A stretch of 64,000 bases of DNA from JAAYBQ01 sp035403465 (GCA_035403465.1 DAONFG010000009.1:17181-81180), one strand, 5' to 3'. Shown: positions 47,416 through 56,254, counted from the stretch's first letter. Notes: generated from the sequence alone by a model not told the origin. Program-made: numbers and translations.

Positions 47416-48066
47416 TTGGAGAATTCAGCCAAAGAGATTCAGGTTTACATAATTGACGACCAGTTGCTCATATGTGATATATTATGCGAAATGATCAGGG
47501 CAATAAAGGGACTTGCACTCGTAGGCGGGGCAACGAATGGAATTCACGCGTTGGAAGAAATCTGCGAAAAAAAACCGGACATTGCCCTTATAGATATTAA
47601 GCTCAGGGACGAGAACGGTTTTGAACTGGTAAAAACGATAAAGAATAGAATGCCCGCGATCAAAATATTGATTCTTTCCGGTTACTGCAATGCAACACTT
47701 GTGGGGCAGGCGATAAAATCCGGCGCTTCAGGTTACCTGACCAAGAACCTTAAAATTGACGAGATATCCAAGGCAATTAAAAGTATCAGGAAAAATTCCG
47801 CATTTTACCTGCCCACTGAATGCGATGTGAACCTTGACGAAGTCATGATGGAACAGCGGCTGTATCCCGGCCAGTATGCGGTGACAAAACGGGAGATGGA
47901 GATCCTGATTCTTATAGCAAAGGAGTACAGCACAAAAGAAATTTCTGAAAAACTGGGCATAAGCGAGAAGACAGTAAGAAATCATAAATCGCACATGATG
48001 CAGAAACTGAATATAAAGAGCGATGCCGGACTGATCAAATACGCGTACCACATGGCATTTATCTGA
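47416..48066 (+). CDS. NarL/FixJ-type response regulator
   Basis: A 216-residue two-component regulator. The receiver (about residues 8-125) has IIDDQLL, the phosphorylated Asp in IALIDIKLRDENG, and the Lys in SGASGYLTKNLKI. The LuxR-type helix-turn-helix is LTKREMEILILIAKEYSTKE-like: VTKREMEILILIAKEY, ISEKLGISEKTVRNHKSHMM. It starts at TTG behind GGAAGGA. No kinase is directly adjacent; the hybrid kinase 3 kb away and other kinases in the genome are candidates. Confidence 0.92.
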   Translation: MENSAKEIQVYIIDDQLLICDILCEMIRAIKGLALVGGATNGIHALEEICEKKPDIALIDIKLRDENGFELVKTIKNRMPAIKILILSGYCNATLVGQAIKSGASGYLTKNLKIDEISKAIKSIRKNSAFYLPTECDVNLDEVMMEQRLYPGQYAVTKREMEILILIAKEYSTKEISEKLGISEKTVRNHKSHMMQKLNIKSDAGLIKYAYHMAFI

Positions 48067-48072
48067 TTCTGT

Positions 48073-48828
48073 TTATTCCCCGCATCCGGACCTGGATAAT
48101 TTGTAAAAGAATTCAATGACCTCGAGTGACCGGCTCAGATCTGCAAGTGCAACCGGTTTATTCATGAAGGATACCATGTGCCCATGGATTTCAGCCCATA
48201 TCATGCTGCCGGGAAATCCGACAGAACCGCTGATGATAATAACCGGAAGTCCCGGTCTTTCAGTATGAAAATTTTTTAATAGTTCAAGCCCGGTCATGCC
48301 CGGCATGTCATAATCTGAAATAAGCAGGTCAAATCCTTCAGTCCGCATGGATTCCAGCGCGGTAAACGGGTTGGTGAACTGGAAGGTCTCATACCCCAGG
48401 AACTGAAGTATGGACTGGTATGTTTCGATAATGGTATGGTTGTCATCTACAAGCAGAATTTTCTGTATCCCCTTCGCACTGTCCAGGCGCCTCATGGATT
48501 CAGGGAATGAAAGTTCGCCGGAGTTGAAACCGTTAAGGATCATGTAACCGGGTGCTTTATTATATGTAATCCCGATAACCATATAATCCGTGTTGTCAAG
48601 GCGCGCAAACCATGCCTTGATCTCCCTCCGGCAGATTTGTATTCTGAATTTACCGCTCCCGCCAGGAATGGGCATCATCCCGTTCGCTATTGAACCGAAA
48701 TCGACCCCGGCTGTTTTTTTCATCGCCATGTTGCGGAAGGCTGCTCCGTCATTTACAACTATTGACGCAGGCATGCCCAGGTAATCAAGTAGATGTATGT
48801 TGCCTGAGTTGAAGTGTAATATGCTCAT
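48073..48828 (-). CDS. Receiver-domain protein with unknown N-terminal domain
   Basis: A 251-residue protein. The C-terminal half (about 122-245) is a receiver: ILLVDDNHTIIET, LLISDYDMPGMTG with the phosphorylated Asp, and SFMNKPVALADL. The first 110 residues match no family I know; they hold a small alpha/beta region (FRIQICRREIKAWFARLDNT). Receiver-last order is unusual and suggests that phosphorylation controls the N-terminal domain. It is convergent with the NarL-type gene six bases away. Confidence 0.8.
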   Translation of the reverse strand: MSILHFNSGNIHLLDYLGMPASIVVNDGAAFRNMAMKKTAGVDFGSIANGMMPIPGGSGKFRIQICRREIKAWFARLDNTDYMVIGITYNKAPGYMILNGFNSGELSFPESMRRLDSAKGIQKILLVDDNHTIIETYQSILQFLGYETFQFTNPFTALESMRTEGFDLLISDYDMPGMTGLELLKNFHTERPGLPVIIISGSVGFPGSMIWAEIHGHMVSFMNKPVALADLSRSLEVIEFFYKLSRSGCGE

Positions 48829-48987
48829 AGCTGGTTATACCCTTTTATAGATGACCGGATGTATTAATAGCTGTGCCCCGATTGAACAGGGAAGCAAAAC
48901 TGGTGAGATAATTTCCCGGATCTGCTTCACATTATACACAAATGTAGTGCATTGTTCAATGGGCATATATAACTTGCTTAATAATAA

Positions 48988-49016
48988 TTGACGTAATTGA
49001 AGCTAAACTGTAAACT
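48988..49016 (+). promoter_or_regulatory. Candidate promoter for the CoA-transferase gene
   Basis: TTGACG (48988-48993), 17 bases and TAAACT (49011-49016), about 57 bases before the start codon. Confidence 0.4.
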
Positions 49017-49072
49017 ATAACAGGCATTATCCGGGTTTTCATAATGCCATATCTGATTCAGGAGGTCGTACA

Positions 49073-50425
49073 TTGAACGTACAGGAGATGTATAAGCAGA
49101 AACTCGTGACTGCGGAAGAGGCTGCTGTAAAAGTTAAGAATAAAACCGAGGTCTGGTGCGGAATTGCCGTGCCTGTGCCCATGGCGCTGGTAAACGCGCT
49201 GATAGCAAGGGAACATGAAGTAGAGGATATCACCATTAACCAGATTGTCGATATACAGCCCAAACTGAAGTGGTACGACCAGAACCGCGAATCAAACATA
49301 AAGATCGATTGCGGCTATCCCAGTGTATGCAGGCCCAAGGTGCAGAGCGGGGATTTTACGCTGACCCCAAACCGGTTTTGTGAACTGCCCAAAATATACA
49401 CTGACGAAAACTTCAGACCCATGCACGTTGCCATGCTCATGGTAACACCAATGGACAGGCACGGGTTCTTCTGCCTTGGACTTGGCGCGGATGCCACGCT
49501 TCCGATCGCCCTCAATGCGGCAAAGAAACACCGCGAGGGCGACCAGCGCTACCAGGTGCTTGTGCAGGTTAACAGCCAGGTGCCGCGCAGCCGCGGAAGG
49601 AACTACATCCATATATCGGACGTCAACGCTATTGTTGAACAGGACCAGGACCTGTCAGTACTTCCCGAAACCACGACCGTCAGTGAAGAGGAGATGACCA
49701 TAGGCAGGTACTGCGCAGAGTTCGTAAAGGACGGATCAACCATTCAGCTTGGGATCGGCAGCATCCCCAACGCCGTAGCAAAGGCATTCCTTGATACGCA
49801 TGTAAAGGACCTTGGAATACACTCCGAGATGGCATGTGATACGATGCGCGAGTTGTGGGAGGAGGGGATAGTCACCAACCGCAGAAAGAGTTTCATGCCG
49901 CACAGGTCAATATTCACCTTTGCAATGGGCACACGGGCCCTGTATGACTGGATCGACGATAACCCGGGGATAGAATTTCATCCCGTGGACTTTGTAAATA
50001 ACCCGTACATCATAGGGATGAACGATAACCTTGTCTCAATAAATGCCTGCCTCGAGGTTGACCTCACCGGGCAGATATGCTCCGAGTCAATGGGCTGGAA
50101 GCAGTACACTCATCCCGGCGGGCAGCTTGACTTTGTTGACGGCGCGTTCCAGTCAAAGGGGGGTGTATCGATAATAGCGATGAAGGCCACTGCGAGCCCG
50201 CGGTCGCATAACCGTGAGATGATATCCAAGGTGGTCCCGAATATTGCACCGGGCGGGGTCATTACCACTGCCCGTTCATGCGCTGACTATGTTGTAACAG
50301 AGTTCGGTGTTGCCAAGATCAAGGGACAGTCTGTGCGCCAGAGGGCAAGGAACCTGATAGCTGTGGCGCACCCGGACTTCCGCGATGAGCTGCTGGCCGA
50401 AGCGCAGAGGCGGAACCTGATATAA
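49073..50425 (+). CDS. Acetyl-CoA hydrolase/4-hydroxybutyrate CoA-transferase family protein
   Basis: A 450-residue acyl-CoA:carboxylate CoA-transferase. Signature segments: LQLGIGSIPNAV-type SIQLGIGSIPNAVAKAF, LGIHSEMACDTMRELWEEG (with the catalytic-region Glu) and the C-terminal FGVAKIKGQSVRQRARNL. It could move CoA between acetate and 4-hydroxybutyrate or another short acid; this fits the 4-hydroxyacyl theme but the substrate is not shown. It starts at TTG 49073 behind AGGAGG, spacing seven; the next ATG is seven codons in and lacks a site. Confidence 0.88.
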   Translation: MNVQEMYKQKLVTAEEAAVKVKNKTEVWCGIAVPVPMALVNALIAREHEVEDITINQIVDIQPKLKWYDQNRESNIKIDCGYPSVCRPKVQSGDFTLTPNRFCELPKIYTDENFRPMHVAMLMVTPMDRHGFFCLGLGADATLPIALNAAKKHREGDQRYQVLVQVNSQVPRSRGRNYIHISDVNAIVEQDQDLSVLPETTTVSEEEMTIGRYCAEFVKDGSTIQLGIGSIPNAVAKAFLDTHVKDLGIHSEMACDTMRELWEEGIVTNRRKSFMPHRSIFTFAMGTRALYDWIDDNPGIEFHPVDFVNNPYIIGMNDNLVSINACLEVDLTGQICSESMGWKQYTHPGGQLDFVDGAFQSKGGVSIIAMKATASPRSHNREMISKVVPNIAPGGVITTARSCADYVVTEFGVAKIKGQSVRQRARNLIAVAHPDFRDELLAEAQRRNLI

Positions 50426-50513
50426 AAGAGAGACTCAAGGCGGTAATAACAGGAAGTTCATAAAATATATGCTGAAACAACCTGGTTCGTCATTACTCTT
50501 CGAGGTTATAAGC

Positions 50514-51680
50514 TCAGGATTTTCCCATACTTTTCCTGAGCTGTGCCTTGTAGTTCTGTTCCATTGGGTCAATATACGAATTGAACCGCCTCATCTCGTT
50601 CTTTCTGGAGGAAGTTCCCTGGAAGTCAACGCCTATGACAAGACGGTCATTTTCGTCCTTAAACGATGAGCAGGTTTCTGCGTACATTGTTATCGGCGCC
50701 TCCAGCTTGAACACAAGGTCAAATGTAAACGCAGGTGTTCTGGCAAGCAGCTTTTTAAGTTCGTTGTCGGATATTCTCAGCCTGGCACCACCCCTGCTTA
50801 TGTCCATGATTTCCTGGCGTACAGGGAGGAATGCCGTGTTGGCGTCGCGTATCCGCTCTACCAGTTTTTCAGCGTCCTTTTTCAGTTTAACTGCTGTTTC
50901 CATTGTAAGGGGGGATGATTTTGATACAAGCTGGATATATCCGAATGGAACAACATTCTCAGCCTCGTTAATATAAAGGATCGGCGTGACCAGGATCGAT
51001 TTATATCCTTTATCAATGTTATTCTTTATCACCTTTTCCATGCCCTCTCCGAAGACAGCACGGCAGTCAAGGAATTCCTCTCCAGCCGGATCGTAACTTG
51101 CCGCATTTGAAGTGTCAGTTATTAATCCAGCCCTGCGGGTTTTTTTTATTCCCTTTATAAGTATATTGTCGTCGTTCCTGAATATATCGACTTTTACAAT
51201 GTCGCTCATATTCGAGTTTGAACTCTGGAACTGGTCAAGGAGCACCTTTATGCCTGTGGGAATTGTGAAAAGACCTATGTCAAGCGCCTGTCTTGAAACC
51301 CTGAAGTTTGTGGCTACGGCCTGGTCGCTTGTTATTTTGAAACGCAGATTCTTTCTGCCATGGACAGCTTTCTGCACACCTGTTATCCTGCAGTGAAACA
51401 TGCCGGCGTCTGTCTTTTCGATGATTTCAAGGTCTATCTCAATGTAGCTGTCAAGGAGGGAGTATATGGTTACCGACAGCCCTTGCGGCTCAAATTCCGG
51501 ATCGGTTATAAGGTCCAGTGTGTTATCCGGTTTGTATTCCCGTACGGATACCTGGATTTTCTCAAGCGGGTTCTTGAGGAATTTGTTTTTTGTGGCAAGC
51601 CTGGTCTCTATCAACTCAGAAATTTCATCCTGGTCCCTGATTGGTATGTATTCCCTTGCCTTACGCTCCTGTACCTGCAT
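50514..51680 (-). CDS. PilZ-domain protein
   Basis: A 388-residue cytoplasmic protein. The C-terminal PilZ-like domain is at about residues 290-375, with MDISRGGARLRI and a later GVDFQG; PilZ domains usually bind c-di-GMP, but the Arg-rich first motif of canonical PilZ is not obvious, so binding is uncertain. The N-terminal part has IQVSVREYKPDN and a GAF-like middle (FLDCRAVFGEGMEKVI, SILVTPILYINEAENVVPFG). The arrangement recalls Leptospira PilZ proteins of the DUF1577 type; this is from memory. GGAGG precedes the ATG. Confidence 0.75.
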   Translation of the reverse strand: MQVQERKAREYIPIRDQDEISELIETRLATKNKFLKNPLEKIQVSVREYKPDNTLDLITDPEFEPQGLSVTIYSLLDSYIEIDLEIIEKTDAGMFHCRITGVQKAVHGRKNLRFKITSDQAVATNFRVSRQALDIGLFTIPTGIKVLLDQFQSSNSNMSDIVKVDIFRNDDNILIKGIKKTRRAGLITDTSNAASYDPAGEEFLDCRAVFGEGMEKVIKNNIDKGYKSILVTPILYINEAENVVPFGYIQLVSKSSPLTMETAVKLKKDAEKLVERIRDANTAFLPVRQEIMDISRGGARLRISDNELKKLLARTPAFTFDLVFKLEAPITMYAETCSSFKDENDRLVIGVDFQGTSSRKNEMRRFNSYIDPMEQNYKAQLRKSMGKS

Positions 51681-51920
51681 CGGTAAAGAACCTCCGGGTA
51701 AAAATCTACTCTGCTTAACCGGTTTGATTATCCTGTATGTGGCCTGTTGAGCCGTGCGCGGTCATCAGATATTGAACAGAATCGGCAGTTATGCTGAACT
51801 ATTATTTAATCGTAACTTTTTATGAAACAATTTAGTGATTATTATAGATTTCCCGGTGATTTCCAGCTGCTGGCGGGGAATCCTGAATCAGGGGCTGTCT
51901 GTTTCGGATATTACAGTCTT

Positions 51921-52403
51921 TCACGAGGCCAGGGGGATGTAATCCGGATTTTTTTTCCTGTATCTGCCCCGTTTCCTGTTCTTTCCGTACTGGTAACAGG
52001 CCGGATCGGAGTATATACGGAGAGGGTCAAAGGAACTACGGCTAGACAATGGTATTCTGTTAAATACAACCGTCAATCCGGACTGCTTCAGTGTGAGCCC
52101 GTTGTCTGATAAATAGATAAAACCCTTCATGTAAAGGGATACGTAGAGGTTGAAGCCGCTCATCCTGGTGCTTAGTTTTGCGGCTTTTTTATTATATGCT
52201 GCGCGTGTGTGCATGGGGAGCTCCCTCCATGAGGATGAGGCTTCGCTGAACCTGCTCCTGTTTTTTCTCTGTTCTGCGGTATCCGGGTTTCGCGGGACCA
52301 CGTATACACGGGCGCACTGTTTCCCCTTCCACCTGTAGAGTACGAGATCTCTATCCCGTCCGTGCATTTCAGTATACTTCGGATCAAGTGTTATCTTTGC
52401 CAT
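51921..52403 (-). CDS. Small basic protein of an HMG-like/phage-associated type
   Basis: A 160-residue basic protein. The core RNPDTAEQRKNRSRFSEASS, SWRELPMHTRAAYNKKAAKL and STRMSGFNLYVSLYMKG is a pattern I have seen in phage and chromosomal small proteins in which a residue triplet W, K/A, Y and a MSGYNLF-like end recur; it resembles a helical HMG-box-like unit. The C-terminal part is rich in Arg and Lys. Nucleic-acid binding is plausible but unproven. AGGAGG precedes the ATG. No phage genes surround it. Confidence 0.6.
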   Translation of the reverse strand: MAKITLDPKYTEMHGRDRDLVLYRWKGKQCARVYVVPRNPDTAEQRKNRSRFSEASSSWRELPMHTRAAYNKKAAKLSTRMSGFNLYVSLYMKGFIYLSDNGLTLKQSGLTVVFNRIPLSSRSSFDPLRIYSDPACYQYGKNRKRGRYRKKNPDYIPLAS

Positions 52404-52519
52404 GAATGCCTCCTGGTTATATCATATATACGCCGCGCGGATGCTTTACGGAAAAATTTTTTAGTTATAGTGGTTTTATAGTCATTCATCGCAGAGCTGG
52501 CTGGTTAAATTCCGGAAAA

Positions 52520-52549
52520 TTGTAAACTATATACACAAAATGATATAAT
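52520..52549 (+). promoter_or_regulatory. Promoter for the 52690 lipoprotein gene
   Basis: TTGTAA (52520-52525), 18 bases and a perfect TATAAT (52544-52549). Transcription should begin near 52556, leaving a leader of about 134 bases that contains the 42-base palindrome. Confidence 0.55.
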
Positions 52550-52580
52550 GCTTGACTTTATGCCGGATATTTGTATTGAA

Positions 52581-52622
52581 TGGGCAGTAATAAAACCGAC
52601 AAGTCGGTTTTATTACTGCCCA
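52581..52622. repeat. 42-base perfect palindrome (20-bp arms)
   Basis: The arms at 52581-52600 and 52603-52622 are perfect reverse complements with AA between them. The centre reads ACCGACAAGTCGGT. It lies in the leader of the downstream gene, 25 bases after the expected start of transcription. It could be an operator, an RNA hairpin or a small mobile element remnant. Confidence 0.75.
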
Positions 52623-52689
52623 ACTGCTATTCATACACAGCAGAATACCGCTATAATCAATAATTAAACCGATCAACCGGAGGATTGGA

Positions 52690-53847
52690 ATGGTTCTAAA
52701 AAAAATTATCAGCATAATCAGTATAATCCTGTCTATACTTACAATCGCATGCCAGGCAGATGATGCTGCAACAACGGGAGTTGAGAGCGATTTACATGAA
52801 ACGACTGATCCGGCAATTTCAAATTCAACCGGTACAACGCAATCATTCGAAAACGCTGTTTCTTTAGATGATGATTTTATGACCGACGATGAAAGATCAT
52901 CTGCGGGAAAAGGGGCCACTACGCTGGTTAAAAAACTCCCTGATGCTGAAAATGCCTTTTTTACAAGGAGCGGGCGCCTTTTTATCACGGGCGGAAATGC
53001 AGTTTATGAAATCACAGGGGAGGATTCATCTGTCCGCATTTTTTATGACAGCACAGGTATATTCGGCGGAATGGCACAGTCGGGCAAATGGCTGTATGTG
53101 GTTTATGCCACGATGAAGGATAGCATGTCAGCGGTAGATCTTAACTCGTTTATTGCTACGGGTGATTTTTCATCACTTACCGATATCTTTTTGAAAAAGA
53201 CTGTAATCCGGGCCGACCTGAGCCTGGCCGCTGAAGATATGGTTTTTGAAGAGGTCTGCGTACTTGGTGATGTTTTTCTTCCTAACGGCATGGCAGCTGA
53301 CTCCGATGGAAACATCTATATAACAGACGGACCGTTCCTTCCCAAAGGGCAGATCATCAGGCTGGTAATCACAGATCCGGTAAAACCTGTTGTAAAACAG
53401 GAACCATGGCTTACATATAAGGATGGCGCATATTCACCGAACGGGATAGTGATCCGCGATAACGTAGTCTATTTTACCGATTTTGTCATGGCATCAGCTA
53501 AATCTGCCCAGGTAAAGAAAGTGCCTATCGTAAACGGAAGACCCGGAACAGTGGAAACAATCTACTCGGCAGCAGGCCTGTTTGATGATCTTGATGCCGG
53601 GATCTACCGTAATACCCCGGTGCTGGTAGTGGCGGATTATGCCGGCAATTCGATCATTCTTGTAAGCCCGTCCGGCGGAACAGGGATGAAAATCTACAGC
53701 AGCATGCTCTCGAGCCCTTCATCTGTCCATTTCGGAACAGGAGTACTGTTTGATACAAACGAGCTTATCATTACAGAAAAGGGCCTGCTGTACGATTACT
53801 ATTCAACACTCGGAAACAGGGTTGACCTGATGACACTGCCTGAATAA
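52690..53847 (+). CDS. Beta-propeller lipoprotein (NHL/SMP-30-like)
   Basis: A 385-residue lipoprotein with lipobox LTIAC. After an acidic linker, residues about 80-380 form a propeller with repeated units: GGNAVYEITGEDSSVRIFYD, FLPNGMAADSDGNIYITDGP, YSPNGIVIRDNVVYFTDFV and TPVLVVADYAGNSIILVSPS. The PNG..DS.GN.Y.TD pattern is that of SMP-30/gluconolactonase and NHL proteins; no catalytic role is claimed. GGAGGATTGGA precedes the ATG. The palindrome lies in its leader. Confidence 0.75.
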   Translation: MVLKKIISIISIILSILTIACQADDAATTGVESDLHETTDPAISNSTGTTQSFENAVSLDDDFMTDDERSSAGKGATTLVKKLPDAENAFFTRSGRLFITGGNAVYEITGEDSSVRIFYDSTGIFGGMAQSGKWLYVVYATMKDSMSAVDLNSFIATGDFSSLTDIFLKKTVIRADLSLAAEDMVFEEVCVLGDVFLPNGMAADSDGNIYITDGPFLPKGQIIRLVITDPVKPVVKQEPWLTYKDGAYSPNGIVIRDNVVYFTDFVMASAKSAQVKKVPIVNGRPGTVETIYSAAGLFDDLDAGIYRNTPVLVVADYAGNSIILVSPSGGTGMKIYSSMLSSPSSVHFGTGVLFDTNELIITEKGLLYDYYSTLGNRVDLMTLPE

Positions 53848-53861
53848 CTTTGATAGTATAA

Positions 53862-53881
53862 AGGGGCCGGGATCGGTCCCT
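53862..53881 (+). terminator. Hairpin after the beta-propeller lipoprotein gene
   Basis: AGGGGCC and GGTCCCT pair over 7 bp (one G-T) around GGGATC, 15 bases after the stop. No strong T-run follows, so efficiency is uncertain. Confidence 0.4.
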
Positions 53882-53944
53882 CGATAAATGCAGTTTTATT
53901 CAACAGGAATCATGCATGGCGAAACCTCGCAGTCAATAGCCTGA

Positions 53945-54373
53945 TCATCCCCTGAAGAGCATATCCATTTTAACCAGTGCCGTTTTAAAGGCATCCAGCT
54001 CTTTTGCCGAAAATTCAGTTTCAATTTTTTTATTTACAGCTGCAATGACACCTTTGACCCTTTCGGTTTCAGCAAGGCCTGCCCTGGTGATTGTTATATG
54101 GTATTCACGCCTGTCATCGGCGCTGTTGTTTCTTTCAACCAGCCCGCTCTTTTCCAGCCTGTCGATTGATCGTGTAACTGCTGAATTGTCTGTGCCGAGT
54201 TCACGGCTCAGTTCACTCATGGACTGCCTGTTCCTCGATTTAAGTATGAACAGGATGCCAAGCTGGCCCGGAGTAACTTTCAGGCCGTTTTTAGTAAACT
54301 GCTGCTTCACATAAACAGAGATCGCATTTTCAGTTTTTGAGATTAGATAAAACAGGCGGTTATCCAAATTCAT
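53945..54373 (-). CDS. MarR-family transcriptional regulator
   Basis: A 142-residue winged helix-turn-helix protein. The recognition region is SMSELSRELGTDNSAVTRSI followed by DRLEKSGLVERNNSADDRRE, with the wing residues ADDRR typical of MarR. AGGAG sits just before the ATG at 54373; the upstream frame lies within the metallo-beta-lactamase gene. It is last in the operon and probably represses it through the 24-base palindrome at 55929; this is inferred from position. Confidence 0.92.
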   Translation of the reverse strand: MNLDNRLFYLISKTENAISVYVKQQFTKNGLKVTPGQLGILFILKSRNRQSMSELSRELGTDNSAVTRSIDRLEKSGLVERNNSADDRREYHITITRAGLAETERVKGVIAAVNKKIETEFSAKELDAFKTALVKMDMLFRG

Positions 54374-54396
54374 CACTCCTTTTGTGTTTATTAAAA

Positions 54397-55180
54397 TCAG
54401 ACAGTCCTGATCATATTCATGGAGGACCACTCTCCCCTGGAGATAGTTTCCCATAAATTCCTGTCAGGGAATAGCTTCCTGTTTATCTCTTCAGAAGATA
54501 AACCGTTCTCCCTGAGTTTGACGACCTGCTCCCTGAACGCCAGGAAGTAATCGAGTTTGGCTTTTAATTTATCCATTCCGTCTTTATGTATCCCCGAGTG
54601 CCCGCAGAAAATTGTATCAAAGTCGAGCTTGAGAATATTCTCTATTGAGTTTATCGCGTCATTTATATTTTCATCTTTGAATGCCACTGCCTGCCTGCGG
54701 CTTACATAAAGATCCCCTGTAAAAAGCCAGCCCATATTTTTCTCGTGAAATACAACATGATCTTTATGGTGCCCGGGCGCTTCTATTACATCGAACCTGT
54801 ATTTAGCAGTTTTGATGAACGGCGGCATGGGATCAGCAGTAAAACCTGCGCGGTTGCCCCAGGTAATTCTCCGGTAGAGGGGAACATTTGATTTAACAGA
54901 GGCTTCTTCTATTGAGTCCGGGTGAAGATAGACAGGGACGTTAAGCTTTTTTTTTGATCCATGCAGCTGCGCCTGTATGGTCTTCATGTACATGTGTTAT
55001 GGCGGCGCAGCTGATCTTTTCTTTTTCAAGAAGCCGCCTTGTCTCCTTCAATATGTTTGACGGGCCCGCATCTATCAGTACTCCATCCGCTATATAGAGG
55101 CATACATCAAGTTTAAAGGGAAAAGTACCGGACCTTGCCTTTGCGTATGTTAAATTATTTTCTGTTCTTTCAATTATCAT
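54397..55180 (-). pseudogene. Metallo-beta-lactamase-fold hydrolase, frameshifted at a poly-A run
   Basis: Two overlapping frames together make a full MBL-fold protein. The first (from 55180) has HVHEDHTGAAAWIKKKA and stops at once; the second begins with the matching follow-on and holds APGHHKDHVVFHE, LFTGDLYVSR and FCGHSGIHKDG, so all metal motifs are there across the break. The break is in a run of nine A on the coding strand (T at 54947-54955); eight A would give one open frame. It may be a real mutation, polymerase slippage, phase variation or a sequencing error. It lies between the transglutaminase-like and MarR genes. Confidence 0.8.
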
Positions 55181-55194
55181 GATAACACCCGGGA

Positions 55195-55890
55195 CTAAAT
55201 GATATCTTCCTTTGTGAAATCCGGTACGCTCTTCGTGTCTTCAGTCAAACTGATCCATTTCGCAATACGTTCTTTGCCGTACGCCTTTTCCCATTCCCCG
55301 ACGATCAGGTCAACAGGAACATCGTGGTGCACACCGTGTAGGGCAACATATTCCATGAATTTCTTTTTATCAGAGTTGAATTCCTGGAATATTGAATCGA
55401 CGGTTCCGTCAAACTCCAGCGGCGGGACTTTATGCAGCAGGCAGAGTTCAGCATTAAACGCGGGTGTGGCCTTGACCCATTTACCTTCAATCCACAGCTC
55501 GGTGAAGCCGTGATAAACTATGAGGTCGGTTCCAAGGTATTCAAGCAGCTGCCTGGTCGAAAGATGATTCTTCACTGATGCGAAACCGATCCTTGCGGGT
55601 ATGCCGCAGGCCCGGGCAATTGCACAAAGGAGTCCGGCCTTGGGTATGCAGAACCCGGTTTTGCTTTTGATGACATTGCTAGACAGGTAATGTTCAGGTT
55701 TGTAAAAGGGGAGATATGGATTGTACCTGATATCGTCGCGGACCCGCAGGTATAGTTTTACGGCTTTCTCCCTGTCTGTTGATTCTGATCCGTCAAGGGC
55801 ATCATGGGCATATTTTATTACGTCCGGGTGGCCGCTGTTTATAATAACACCGGGTTTGAGACAGTCGGCAATGTTTTCCGGGTTCAGCAT
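55195..55890 (-). CDS. Transglutaminase-like protein
   Basis: A 231-residue protein of the bacterial transglutaminase-like (cysteine protease fold) group. It has the Cys motif SKTGFCIPKAGLLCAIARAC, GIPARIGFASV, and the His strand YHGFTELWIEGKWVKATPAF. The usual third residue, Asp after the W(V) strand, reads Thr here, so catalysis may be altered. There is no signal peptide. It is the first gene of the MarR-controlled operon; AGAGG precedes the ATG. Substrate unknown. Confidence 0.82.
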   Translation of the reverse strand: MLNPENIADCLKPGVIINSGHPDVIKYAHDALDGSESTDREKAVKLYLRVRDDIRYNPYLPFYKPEHYLSSNVIKSKTGFCIPKAGLLCAIARACGIPARIGFASVKNHLSTRQLLEYLGTDLIVYHGFTELWIEGKWVKATPAFNAELCLLHKVPPLEFDGTVDSIFQEFNSDKKKFMEYVALHGVHHDVPVDLIVGEWEKAYGKERIAKWISLTEDTKSVPDFTKEDII

Positions 55891-55927
55891 GTTTTACCTC
55901 TATGACTTTATAAACAAGATTGATGTA

Positions 55928-55956
55928 TCAATATTTGACTAGTCAAATATTGTCAA
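55928..55956 (-). promoter_or_regulatory. Promoter with embedded 24-base MarR-type operator
   Basis: On the minus strand, TTGACA (55956-55951), 17 bases and TATTGA (55933-55928). The perfect palindrome CAATATTTGACTAGTCAAATATTG (55929-55952) spans the spacer and parts of both boxes, so a bound protein would block RNA polymerase. The core TTGACTAGTCAA is MarR-like. Confidence 0.7.
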
Positions 55957-56112
55957 TAAAAACCTGGCGAAAATTTATTTATTTAACGCATTTTAATCAG
56001 ATCTGCTTTTCGTGAGCAGGTGCGGGGTCATCAACAGGTTAAGCCTGTTTGCGGATTGCTGTCATGCAGGTGGTTCCTTTTCGGGGCATTCTGCCCGGGA
56101 TAAAATACATAA

Positions 56113-56148
56113 TGCATGCCGCAGACTTCAATAAATCCGCGGCATGCA
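56113..56148 (-). terminator. Terminator-like inverted repeat downstream of the synthetase remnant
   Basis: TGCATGCCGC (56113-56122) and GCGGCATGCA (56139-56148) are perfect complements with a 16-base loop, eight bases past the remnant's stop on the minus strand. Confidence 0.4.
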
Positions 56149-56155
56149 AATTATG

Positions 56156-56254
56156 TTATTTTTTCTCTGTCTCCATCTGGCGAAGTCTTTTCCTGTCCAC
56201 CTTGCCGATGGCAGTCAGGGGGAGTTCGGTCATGAATTCAACAGCTACCGGTAC
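56156..56254 (-). pseudogene. C-terminal remnant of an acyl-CoA synthetase
   Basis: The frame encodes VPVAVEFMTELPLTAIGKVD, then RKRLRQMETEKK and a stop. This matches the end of AMP-forming acyl-CoA synthetases, including the catalytic-Lys motif LP.T..GK. Upstream the frame runs into unrelated sequence and the start of the divergent gene, so only about 33 codons are left. It may be the remains of a lost partner of the MarR operon. Bases 56255-56393 hold nothing I can assign. Confidence 0.7.

Noticed and set aside
51822..52109. Plus-strand ORF of 95 codons
   Set aside because: It overlaps the minus-strand small basic protein, which has a strong ribosome site and a recognisable pattern.
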